Below, piece by piece: positions 1 through 6,618 of a stretch of DNA of 20,809 nt. Origin of the DNA: Panacagrimonas sp. (GTDB lineage Bacteria > Pseudomonadota > Gammaproteobacteria > Nevskiales > Nevskiaceae). The translations under genes were made by a program, and so were the position numbers. The notes beneath the pieces were generated by a model, which worked only from the letters and a program-made list of their open reading frames with translations, had not been told where the DNA came from and did not search any database. Numbering within the stretch: position 1 is the stretch's first letter; each line of letters starts with the position of its first letter. Location: contig JAJFJX010000006.1 of assembly GCA_021773655.1 (NCBI GenBank), positions 1-20,809 of the forward strand, in the 5' to 3' direction.

Positions 1-346
1 GCAGGTCCACCGGCTTGGAGACGAAGTCGAAGGCGCCGGCCTTGAGGCTCTCCACCGCCGCCTCGGCGTTGCCGTGCGCGGTGATCACCGCGATCGGCAG
101 TCGCGCCTGCTGCTGTTGCACCTCACGCACCAGGTCGATGCCGCTACCGTCGGGCAGGCACATGTCGGTGATGCAGAAATCGAAGCTGCGCTCCGCCAGC
201 CAGGTGCGAGCCTCGGCCACGGTGGCGGCGGCGCAGGAGCGCACCCCCATCCGCGAAAGGGTGATTTCCAGCAGCTCGCGGATGTCGGCCTCGTCGTCGA
301 CGATCAGCGCCAAACCTCGCGCCTCGCCGGACGCCTGCTTGTTCAT
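1..346 (-). CDS. pilR: Response regulator PilR, receiver domain (3' part outside window)
   Basis: The 115 visible codons encode a complete-looking CheY-like receiver domain. The acidic pocket is D17-D18 (VDDEAD), the phosphoacceptor is D61 (ITDMCLPDGSG), the switch Thr is T89 (AVITAHG) and the conserved Lys is K111 (SKPVDL). The frame runs off the left edge, so any sigma-54 AAA+ and DNA-binding domains are not seen. The ATG at 346 has a strong GGGGGAA ribosome binding site about 9 nt upstream. It lies 55 bp downstream of the pilS stop on the same strand, the usual kinase-regulator order. In the PilR family, phosphorylation by PilS activates sigma-54-dependent transcription of the pilin gene pilA. 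The PilR name rests on the partner kinase and the adjacent sucCD, because the output domain is missing. NtrC-type regulators are the alternative. Confidence 0.88.
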   Translation of the reverse strand, partial: MNKQASGEARGLALIVDDEADIRELLEITLSRMGVRSCAAATVAEARTWLAERSFDFCITDMCLPDGSGIDLVREVQQQQARLPIAVITAHGNAEAAVESLKAGAFDFVSKPVDL

Positions 347-401
347 GTCTTGGATTCCCCCGGCTCAGACCCTGCATTGTGCCGTGCCCGGCAACGGACG
401 T

Positions 402-1997
402 TCACACCGCGATGCCGACGGCGAAGCTGACGCGAAAACACGCCCCGACCGGACGCTGCTGGTAGCTCAGGCGCGCCTGGTTGAGTTCGCACAATTCCCT
501 GGCCAGGTACAGGCCCAGGCCGGTGCCGCCGTGGGCGGTGGTGAAGAACGGCTCGAAGATGTTGTCGACAGTCCCGGCCGGCACGCCCGGACCGTTGTCG
601 CTGACATCCAGCCAGGCGCGCCCGTTGCGCTCGACCCCGACACTCAGGCGCACCGTGATCGCGGCATTGTCGCGGGCGCCGTGGAAAAAGGCGTTGTCCC
701 AAAGATTGAACATCAGCTGCTGCAGGTGGCGCGGATCGAACGGCACGCGCAGCCCGCGCGCGATCTCGGCGACCTCGATCGGGCGCGGCGCCTGGCGATG
801 ACCTTCTGCGTACAGGGCCACGGTCTCATCGATCCACGGCGCCAGCGGGATCAGCGTGCGGTCGGCCACCTCGCGCCGCGACAGCGCCATGACATCGCCG
901 ACGATCTTGTCGATGCGATCAGTGTGCCGGTGGATCATCGCAAGCAGGCGTCGGTTATCGGCGCCGATCTCGTCGGCTTCGTACAGCAGCTGTCCGGCGT
1001 GGCTGATTGCCGACAGCGGGTTGCGGATCTCGTGGGCGATGCTCGCCGACAACCGCCCCAGGGCGGCGAGCTTGATCTGCTGGGCCTGCTCGCGCAGCCG
1101 CGAGGCGTCTTCGAGCAGCACCATGATCGGGCCACTGGCGGCCGAACGCAGGCGCGTCACCCGCACGATCACCTCCGGCATGCCGGACCCCAGCGACAGC
1201 GGCTGTTCGTCGTCATCACGCACGCTCAGCCACCGGCGCAGGCGCAGGGCCAGAGGTGGCGATTCGAGTTCCAGCGCGCGGCCCTCCGCGCGGCTGGTGG
1301 TGCGCAGCAGCTCGCGGGCCGCCGCGTTGAGGTTGCCGATGCGCAGGTTTTGATCCAGTACCACGACCCCGGTGCTCATCGCATCCAGGATCATCTCGTT
1401 GAGCCTGGACAGGTCGTCGAACTCGCTGCCCATGCGCTTGGCCAGCGCTTCGGACCTGCGCGCGCGTTGCGCCACCGTGCTGGCCGCCACCGCGGTACCG
1501 AACAGGATCAATCCGAGCACCCCGGTCGAGGTGTAATCGCTGGCGTCCACCGGTTGACCGTGGTGGCGCAGCACCTGCTCCCCGAACAGCACCAGCGTGC
1601 CCAGTGCCGCCTGCATCACCGCCATGCGCGCGGACAGGACCAGCGCGCAGGTCACCGCCGGGATCAGCAACAGCGCGCCGAGGCCGTTATCGACGCCGCC
1701 ACTGGCGTAGACCAGCATCGTGATCGCCGCGAGGTCGACCAGATATTGCACGTGGGCCTGCACCGACATGCGGGTCCGGCGGCGCAGCACCGTCCACGCC
1801 AGCAGCAGCGCGGCGCCCCCGTAGACGGCGCAGGTCCACTGGTACCAGGCCGAGTTGACCGATGTCAGGACCTGGGGGATGTAGCCGGCCGCCATCAGCG
1901 ACAGCAGGATCGACACCAGTCCCAGCCGGTACAACGACAACAGGCGCAGGGCGCGCCAGTCGTCGGCAATGATCGCGCCGGGGCCTACCGCAGGCAC
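402..1997 (-). CDS. pilS: Sensor histidine kinase PilS
   Basis: This is a 531-residue membrane sensor kinase if translation starts at the GTG at 1997. About six hydrophobic segments fill residues 18-175. A PAS-like region follows at about 196-292 (LNEMILDAMSTGVVVLDQN). The HisKA domain has phosphoacceptor H322 (SIAHEIRNPL). The HATPase domain has an N box at about 431-435 (NLWDN), a G1 box at 467-473 (DNGPGVP), an F box (FEPFF) and a G2 box at 492-500 (TGLGLYLAR). The number of membrane segments plus PAS fits PilS, which controls pilin expression through PilR. Start choice is uncertain. An ATG at 2051 and a GTG at 2006 are also in frame. I prefer 1997 because a CAGGG lies about 12 nt upstream, but this still overlaps the end of the preceding gene by 13 nt. 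Confidence 0.92.
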   Translation of the reverse strand: MPAVGPGAIIADDWRALRLLSLYRLGLVSILLSLMAAGYIPQVLTSVNSAWYQWTCAVYGGAALLLAWTVLRRRTRMSVQAHVQYLVDLAAITMLVYASGGVDNGLGALLLIPAVTCALVLSARMAVMQAALGTLVLFGEQVLRHHGQPVDASDYTSTGVLGLILFGTAVAASTVAQRARRSEALAKRMGSEFDDLSRLNEMILDAMSTGVVVLDQNLRIGNLNAAARELLRTTSRAEGRALELESPPLALRLRRWLSVRDDDEQPLSLGSGMPEVIVRVTRLRSAASGPIMVLLEDASRLREQAQQIKLAALGRLSASIAHEIRNPLSAISHAGQLLYEADEIGADNRRLLAMIHRHTDRIDKIVGDVMALSRREVADRTLIPLAPWIDETVALYAEGHRQAPRPIEVAEIARGLRVPFDPRHLQQLMFNLWDNAFFHGARDNAAITVRLSVGVERNGRAWLDVSDNGPGVPAGTVDNIFEPFFTTAHGGTGLGLYLARELCELNQARLSYQQRPVGACFRVSFAVGIAV

Positions 1998-2215
1998 TTG
2001 CCGCACAAACCCTGCGACGAGACCGCCTGCGCAGGCAGGTGCACTCCGCACTCGCGGCAGCGCACCATGGGCTGGTAGCCGCCGGCTTTCCCCTTCGATG
2101 ACGACGGCGGCGGCGACGAGGTCTGGTCGTCAGGCCCGCGCCGCCATTTGCGCAACAGGTGGATGCCCAGCCAGACCACGGCAGCAATCAGCAGCAGGCG
2201 GAGAACCAGGCCCAT
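1985..2215 (-). CDS. PP0621-type small membrane protein with zinc-ribbon-like cysteines
   Basis: This 76-residue protein starts with one hydrophobic helix (about residues 4-21), then a basic and Ser/Pro-rich linker. It ends in a small Cys4 module: C53 and C56 (CREC), then C71 and C74 (CGKC). Four spaced cysteines suggest a zinc ribbon facing the cytoplasm. Proteins of this layout are annotated as the PP0621 family in pseudomonads and xanthomonads, and no function is known to me. It is the first gene of the minus-strand unit, its end overlaps the likely pilS start, and translational coupling to pilS is plausible. No strong ribosome binding site is visible before its ATG. Confidence 0.75.
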   Translation of the reverse strand: MGLVLRLLLIAAVVWLGIHLLRKWRRGPDDQTSSPPPSSSKGKAGGYQPMVRCRECGVHLPAQAVSSQGLCGKCLR

Positions 2216-2413
2216 GTGGAGTCGCTCGTGCGCAAGGCAGGTCCACGATCATACGGCCGCGGATGCAGGCGACCAATCCGGAGCACGACGCTCATACGGC
2301 CGGGCCCGGCGCCTGGACCATTCAAAACTGTCGCTGACGCCATTGGCCAGGAGCGATTATTTTGCAGCGCGGCATGCGCTGGTGGAAAATGGCCCCTCAA
2401 CTCAGGGGGAAAC
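2216..2413. promoter_or_regulatory. Divergent intergenic region between the pilS unit and sucC
   Basis: These 198 bp separate two divergent transcription units and must hold both promoters. The 11-mer TCATACGGCCG occurs twice in direct orientation (2249-2259 and 2292-2302, 43 bp start to start). The second copy runs into a 12-bp palindrome GCCGGGCCCGGC (2299-2310). A weak sigma-70-like pair for sucC could be CTGACG (2334-2339) with TTATTT (2358-2363), but I would not rely on it. The sucC ribosome binding site is AGGGGGAAAC just before the ATG. Confidence 0.45.
2249..2302. repeat. 11-bp direct repeat TCATACGGCCG, two copies
   Basis: Two perfect copies lie at 2249-2259 and 2292-2302 in the divergent pilS/sucC promoter region. 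The 43-bp spacing is about four helical turns. This could place a regulator twice on the same face of the DNA, or it could be chance. No known regulator motif is recognised. Confidence 0.6.
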
Positions 2414-3577
2414 ATGAATCTGCACGAATTTCAGGCCAAGGCGCTGTTCGCCCGCTTCGGCATCCCGGTGCCGGACGGTGTTCTGGCAGAAAGTCCCGAA
2501 GCCGCTCGCGCCGCCGCCAAGCAGCTGGCGACCGACAAGGTGGTGGTCAAGGCGCAGGTCCATGCGGGCGGTCGCGGCAAGGCCGGCGGCGTCAAGCTGG
2601 TGGCCGGTCCCGACGCCGCCGAGGAAGCGGCCAAGGGCATGCTCGGCAAGAGACTGGTGACCAAGCAGACCGGCGCCGCCGGACTGCCGGTGAATTCGGT
2701 ATGGGTCGAGAAACCCTCGAACATTGCCCGGGAGTTATACGTGTCCGGCCTTGTGGACCGCACCCGTGAGCGCATCGTGTTCATGGCCTCGGCCGCTGGC
2801 GGCATGGATATCGAGGAGGTCGCCGAGCACACGCCGGAGAAGCTCAAGCACGTGTTCGTCAACCCGGCGGTGGGCCTGTCGCCTTATCAGGCGCGCGAAC
2901 TGGGCTTCTTCATGGGCCTGAACAAGGACCAGACCGACCAGTTCACCCGGATCATGCTCGGGCTGTACCGCATCCTCACCGAGTGTGATGCCTCCATGGT
3001 GGAGATCAACCCTCTGATCGTCACTGCCGAGGGCAACGTGTTTGCCCTGGACGCCAAGCTCAACTTTGACGAAAACGCCCTGCATCGCCAGAAGGAAATC
3101 GCCCTGCAGCGCGATTACAGCCAGGAGGACGAGCGCGAACGCGCCGCCGCCAAGTTCGACCTCAACTACGTCACCCTGGAAGGCAATATCGGCTGCATGG
3201 TCAACGGCGCCGGTCTGGCGATGGCGACCATGGACATCGTGAAACTGCACGGCGGCCAACCCGCCAACTTCCTCGACGTCGGCGGCGGCACCACGGCCGA
3301 GAAAGTCACCGAGGCATTCAAGCTGATCACCTCCAGCCCGGAGGTCAAGGCCATTTTCATCAATATTTTCGGCGGCATCGTGCGCTGCGACCTGATTGCC
3401 GAAGGCATCGTCGCCGCCTGCAAGCAGACCGGGCTGAAGCTGCCGGTGGTGGCGCGCCTGCAGGGCACCAACATGGAAAAAGGCCAGCAACTGTTGCGCG
3501 ACTCGGGGCTGGCGATCACGCCGGTGTCCGAACTCACCGAGGCGGCAGAAACCGTCGTCAAGCTGGCACAGGGCTGA
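2414..3577 (+). CDS. sucC: Succinyl-CoA ligase [ADP-forming] subunit beta
   Basis: This 387-residue beta subunit (about the E. coli SucC length) is part of the TCA-cycle enzyme that converts succinyl-CoA to succinate with ATP or GTP formation. The ATP-grasp domain begins MNLHEFQAKALF, with the nucleotide loop GGRGKAGGVK at 52-61. Metal-binding positions lie in VEINPL (N199) and DAKLNFD (D213). The C-terminal ligase domain has the GNIGCMVNGAGLAMAT, FLDVGGG and NIFGGIVRCD motifs that contact CoA and the alpha subunit. The ATG at 2414 follows AGGGGGAAAC. The same frame is open further upstream, but the conserved N-terminus fixes this start. sucD follows after 103 bp, so the two are presumably co-transcribed. 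Confidence 0.98.
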   Translation: MNLHEFQAKALFARFGIPVPDGVLAESPEAARAAAKQLATDKVVVKAQVHAGGRGKAGGVKLVAGPDAAEEAAKGMLGKRLVTKQTGAAGLPVNSVWVEKPSNIARELYVSGLVDRTRERIVFMASAAGGMDIEEVAEHTPEKLKHVFVNPAVGLSPYQARELGFFMGLNKDQTDQFTRIMLGLYRILTECDASMVEINPLIVTAEGNVFALDAKLNFDENALHRQKEIALQRDYSQEDERERAAAKFDLNYVTLEGNIGCMVNGAGLAMATMDIVKLHGGQPANFLDVGGGTTAEKVTEAFKLITSSPEVKAIFINIFGGIVRCDLIAEGIVAACKQTGLKLPVVARLQGTNMEKGQQLLRDSGLAITPVSELTEAAETVVKLAQG

Positions 3578-3582
3578 TACCG

Positions 3583-3673
3583 CCGGGAATCGGGAATGGA
3601 GAATCGGGAATCGTAAAGACCTTACGAACCCCCTCCCATCGACGATTCCCGATTCCCGATTCCCGATTTCCGG
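3583..3673 (+). repeat. GGGAATC-type inverted repeat between sucC and sucD
   Basis: The arms are 3583-3614 (CCGGGAATCGGGAATGG..., built from GGGAATC units) and 3642-3673 (reverse-complement units GATTCCC), with a 27-nt loop. By hand alignment 30 of 32 positions pair, including one G-T, with two mismatches. The transcript could therefore fold into a very stable hairpin. The last two right-arm bases (3672-3673) are the GG of the likely sucD ribosome binding site GGAA (3672-3675). Tandem GGGAATC/GATTCCC repeats are common between genes in Xanthomonas and relatives, so this copy is probably one of a dispersed family. There is no T-tract after the stem, so it is not a classical terminator. Confidence 0.9.
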
Positions 3674-3680
3674 AACTCAA

Positions 3681-4556
3681 ATGTCCATCCTCATCAACAA
3701 AGACACAAAGGTCATCTGCCAGGGATTCACCGGCAAGCAGGGCACCTTCCACTCCGAGCAGTCGATCGCCTACGGCACGCGGATGGTCGGCGGGGTGTCG
3801 CCCGGCAAGGGCGGCAATACGCACCTGAAGCTGCCGGTGTTCAACACCGCGCATGACGCCGTGGCCGCCACCGGCGCCGACGCCACCATGATCTACGTGC
3901 CCGCCCCGGGCGCGGCCGACGCCATCCTCGAAGCTGCCGACGCCGGCATCAAGGTGGTGATCTGCATCACCGAGGGCATCCCGGTCAACGACATGGTCCG
4001 CGTCAAGGCCGCGTTGCGCAGCGACTACCCCGACACCGTGCTGGTCGGCCCCAACTGCCCCGGCGTGATCACGCCCGGCCAATGCAAGATCGGCATCATG
4101 CCCGGCCACATCCACCAGCCCGGCCGGATCGGCATCGTCAGCCGCTCCGGCACGCTGACCTACGAAACGGTGCACCAGACCACGCAGAACGGCCTGGGCC
4201 AGAGCACCTGCGTGGGCATCGGCGGCGACCCGGTGCGCGGCATCGGCTTCATCGACTGCCTGCGGATGTTCGAGGCCGACCCCGCCACCGCCGGCATCAT
4301 CATGGTCGGCGAGATCGGCGGCAGTTCCGAAGAAGAAGCCGCCGATTACATCAAGGCCAGCGTCAGCAAGCCGGTGGTGGCCTACATCGCTGGGGTCACT
4401 GCGCCGCCGGGCAAGCGCATGGGCCATGCCGGCGCCATCATCGCCGGCGGCAAGGGCACCGCCGAAGAGAAATTCAGGGCGCTGGAAGCCGCCGGCGTCA
4501 AGACCGTACGCTCGCCGGCCGACCTGGGCAGCGCGATGAAGGCGCTGCTGGGCTGA
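3681..4556 (+). CDS. sucD: Succinyl-CoA ligase [ADP-forming] subunit alpha
   Basis: This 291-residue alpha subunit carries the phosphorylated catalytic histidine, here H249 in KRMGHAGAIIAGG. The N-terminal CoA-binding Rossmann domain includes GFTGKQGTFHSEQ, VGGVSPGKGG and IYVPAPGAADAI. The ligase domain includes VGPNCPGVITPG, IVSRSGTLTYE, GIGGDPVRG and GEIGGSSEEEAA. All expected motifs are present and the length matches the family. The ATG at 3681 is preceded by GGAA, which abuts and partly lies in the intergenic hairpin. It pairs with SucC in the succinyl-CoA ligase complex, and transcription ends at the terminator at 4591-4622. Confidence 0.98.
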   Translation: MSILINKDTKVICQGFTGKQGTFHSEQSIAYGTRMVGGVSPGKGGNTHLKLPVFNTAHDAVAATGADATMIYVPAPGAADAILEAADAGIKVVICITEGIPVNDMVRVKAALRSDYPDTVLVGPNCPGVITPGQCKIGIMPGHIHQPGRIGIVSRSGTLTYETVHQTTQNGLGQSTCVGIGGDPVRGIGFIDCLRMFEADPATAGIIMVGEIGGSSEEEAADYIKASVSKPVVAYIAGVTAPPGKRMGHAGAIIAGGKGTAEEKFRALEAAGVKTVRSPADLGSAMKALLG

Positions 4557-4590
4557 AGACGGTCAACCGTCCCATGCCTGGATCGTTCAA

Positions 4591-4622
4591 GGGCCCGCCG
4601 CCGCGGGTCCTTTTTGTTTTTG
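4591..4622 (+). terminator. Rho-independent terminator after sucD
   Basis: The stem GGGCCCGC (4591-4598) pairs with GCGGGTCC (4603-4610), with one G-U pair and a 4-nt CGCC loop. It is followed directly by TTTTTGTTTTT. It lies 34 bp after the sucD stop and closes the sucCD unit. Confidence 0.92.
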
Positions 4623-4794
4623 TTCACGCGCGGGCCGGCAGCGGGCCGGCTGCGACGCGCCAAAGCTCGACAGCAGGGCCCCTGCACCCACCGCTGATGC
4701 CGGACAGGGCCAGCCCTCGCCATCGGCGGCCCGCTGCCCGCCGCCGCGCACCTCAGCGATGCATTACGGCGCGCACACGCCGGTGAGCAAGGAC

Positions 4795-6411
4795 ATGACC
4801 TCGAAACTCACGCTGGTCGCCGCGCAGCTCAACTTGTGGGTCGGCGACATCGACGGCAACGTCGACAAGATCATCGCCGCGGCGGTGCGGGCCCGCGACG
4901 AACTGCACGCCCACCTGATCGCGTTCCCGGAACTGGCCATCCTCGGCTACCCGCCGGACGACCTGTTGCTTCGCTCGGGCATCCCGCCGGCGGTGGAAGC
5001 GGGCCTGGCGCGCCTGCGCAGCGAGATTCACGGCATTCACGTTGTCGTCGGTTACCCCGATTATGCGGACGAGGGCATCTACAACGCCGCGGCGGTGCTG
5101 CGGGACGGCAAGACCGTGCGCCGCTACCGCAAGCGCCTGCTGCCCAATTACGGCGTATTCGACGAAAAGCGCCATTTCCTGCCCGGTACCAGCGCCTGTG
5201 TGTTCGATCTCGAAGGCGTGCCGGTGGCGCTGTGCATCTGCGAGGACATCTGGAGCCCGGGCCCGGCGGACGAAAGCCGCGACCTGGGCGCGCGCATGAT
5301 GATCAACCTCAACGCCTCGCCCTTTGCGCTGGGCAAGGCGGCGCAGCGCGAACAGGTGCTGCGCCAGCGCAACGCCGAAACCGGCCTGCCGGTGCTCTAC
5401 GTCAACCAGGTCGGCGGTCAGGACGACCTGATGTTCGACGGCGCCTCGTTTGCCATCGACTGCACGGGCCGCATCGGCTTTCGCGCGCCGGCCTTCGAGG
5501 AGGATCTCTACGCGGTCGAATTCGGTGAGGGCTTCGGCATACGCGGGCCGACGGCGCCGGCCGTCGACCAGACCGAACTGGTCTACCGCGGGCTGGTGCA
5601 GTCGGTGCGCGACTACGTCAACCGCAACGGTTTTCCCGGCGCCCTGATCGGCCTTTCCGGCGGCATCGACTCGGCACTGATTGCGGCCATTGCCGCCGAT
5701 GCGCTTGGCCCGGAGCGCGTCTGGGGCGTATCGCTGCCCTCGCGCTACACGCTGGACATGAGCAACGACGACGCCCTCATCGAGGCCAAAGCGCTGGGCA
5801 TCCGCCATTCGGTGCTGCCCATCGAGCAGACGGTCCTGGCGCTCAACGACACGCTGGCGCAGACCTTTGCCGGTTGCGACATCGACATCACCGAGGAGAA
5901 CATGCAGTCGCGCGCGCGCGGCGTGCTGCTGATGGCGCTGTCCAACAAGTTCGGCCACGTGGTGCTGACCACCGGCAACAAGTCCGAGATGGCGGTCGGC
6001 TACGCCACTCTCTACGGCGACATGTGCGGCGGTTTTGCGCCGATCAAGGACGTCTACAAGACCCTGGTGTTCGACCTGGTCCGTTACCGCAACACCTGCT
6101 CGCCGGTGATTCCCGAACGCGTGCTGACGCGCCCGCCTTCGGCCGAGCTGCGCCCGGACCAGAAGGACTCGGATTCGCTGCCGCCCTACGAGGTGCTGGA
6201 CCCGATCCTCGAAGCCTATGTCGAGGACAGCCGCTCGATCCCGGAAATCGTCGCCATGGGTTTCGACGAAGGCATCGTCAAGCGCGTCGCCGCTCTGGTG
6301 CGCCGCTCCGAGTACAAGCGCCGCCAGGCCCCGCCCGGCCCCAAGGTGACGCGCTGCGCCTTCGGCCGCGAGCGGCGCTATCCGATCACCGCGGTCTACG
6401 ACGACATGTAG
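4795..6411 (+). CDS. nadE: NAD+ synthase (glutamine-hydrolysing)
   Basis: This 538-residue two-domain enzyme makes NAD+ from deamido-NAD+ and ATP, using ammonia released from glutamine. The N-terminal nitrilase-fold glutaminase shows the Glu-Lys-Cys triad: E46 (FPELAILGYPP), K113 (YRKRLLPNYG) and C149 (CICEDIW). The C-terminal synthetase domain has the pyrophosphatase P-loop SGGIDS (288-293), then TTGNKSEMAVGY and GDMCGGFAPIKDV. The start at 4795 matches the family N-terminus (KLTLVAAQLN). An in-frame ATG at 4759 would add 12 atypical residues, and neither start has a well-spaced ribosome binding site. It stands alone between the sucCD terminator and a convergent minus-strand gene. Confidence 0.96.
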   Translation: MTSKLTLVAAQLNLWVGDIDGNVDKIIAAAVRARDELHAHLIAFPELAILGYPPDDLLLRSGIPPAVEAGLARLRSEIHGIHVVVGYPDYADEGIYNAAAVLRDGKTVRRYRKRLLPNYGVFDEKRHFLPGTSACVFDLEGVPVALCICEDIWSPGPADESRDLGARMMINLNASPFALGKAAQREQVLRQRNAETGLPVLYVNQVGGQDDLMFDGASFAIDCTGRIGFRAPAFEEDLYAVEFGEGFGIRGPTAPAVDQTELVYRGLVQSVRDYVNRNGFPGALIGLSGGIDSALIAAIAADALGPERVWGVSLPSRYTLDMSNDDALIEAKALGIRHSVLPIEQTVLALNDTLAQTFAGCDIDITEENMQSRARGVLLMALSNKFGHVVLTTGNKSEMAVGYATLYGDMCGGFAPIKDVYKTLVFDLVRYRNTCSPVIPERVLTRPPSAELRPDQKDSDSLPPYEVLDPILEAYVEDSRSIPEIVAMGFDEGIVKRVAALVRRSEYKRRQAPPGPKVTRCAFGRERRYPITAVYDDM

Positions 6412-6618
6412 GCCTCGTCCCTGACCGGGGGCGCACGCCGTCGTGCTGCAGGCGTGCCCGCACCTAATCGTTACCGCGCGTCTTTTCGCGCCTGGCCGTG
6501 TTGCGCATCCTCGCCATGGGCGATCGATGACGCCTCGTGATGGCCTGCCGGAGGGAAAGTCGGCTTGCGAATCATGACCTGGACCGGAACACGGCCGGCT
6601 CCATTGCGCAGGCGGCGC
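6412..6618. other. Convergent intergenic region after nadE
   Basis: No gene is visible here. One stem-loop, GCACGCC (6433-6439) with GGCGTGC (6451-6457) and an 11-nt loop, lies 22 bp past the nadE stop. It has no T-tract, so it is at most a weak or rho-assisted terminator. I see nothing else of note. Confidence 0.4.

Noticed and set aside
15..2078. A 687-codon open frame on the plus strand opposite pilS
   Set aside because: Its translation is rich in Arg, His, Gln and Asp with no domain, and pilS on the other strand has all kinase motifs. High GC at third codon positions keeps the antisense frame open.
3583..3673. Rho-independent terminator between sucC and sucD
   Set aside because: The stem is not followed by a T-tract, and sucD would be cut off from its operon. 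A true terminator lies after sucD.
3558..4427. A minus-strand frame containing ESGIGNR-type and IPDSPFPIPG-type peptides
   Set aside because: This is the typical spurious translation of GGGAATC repeats plus the antisense of sucD.
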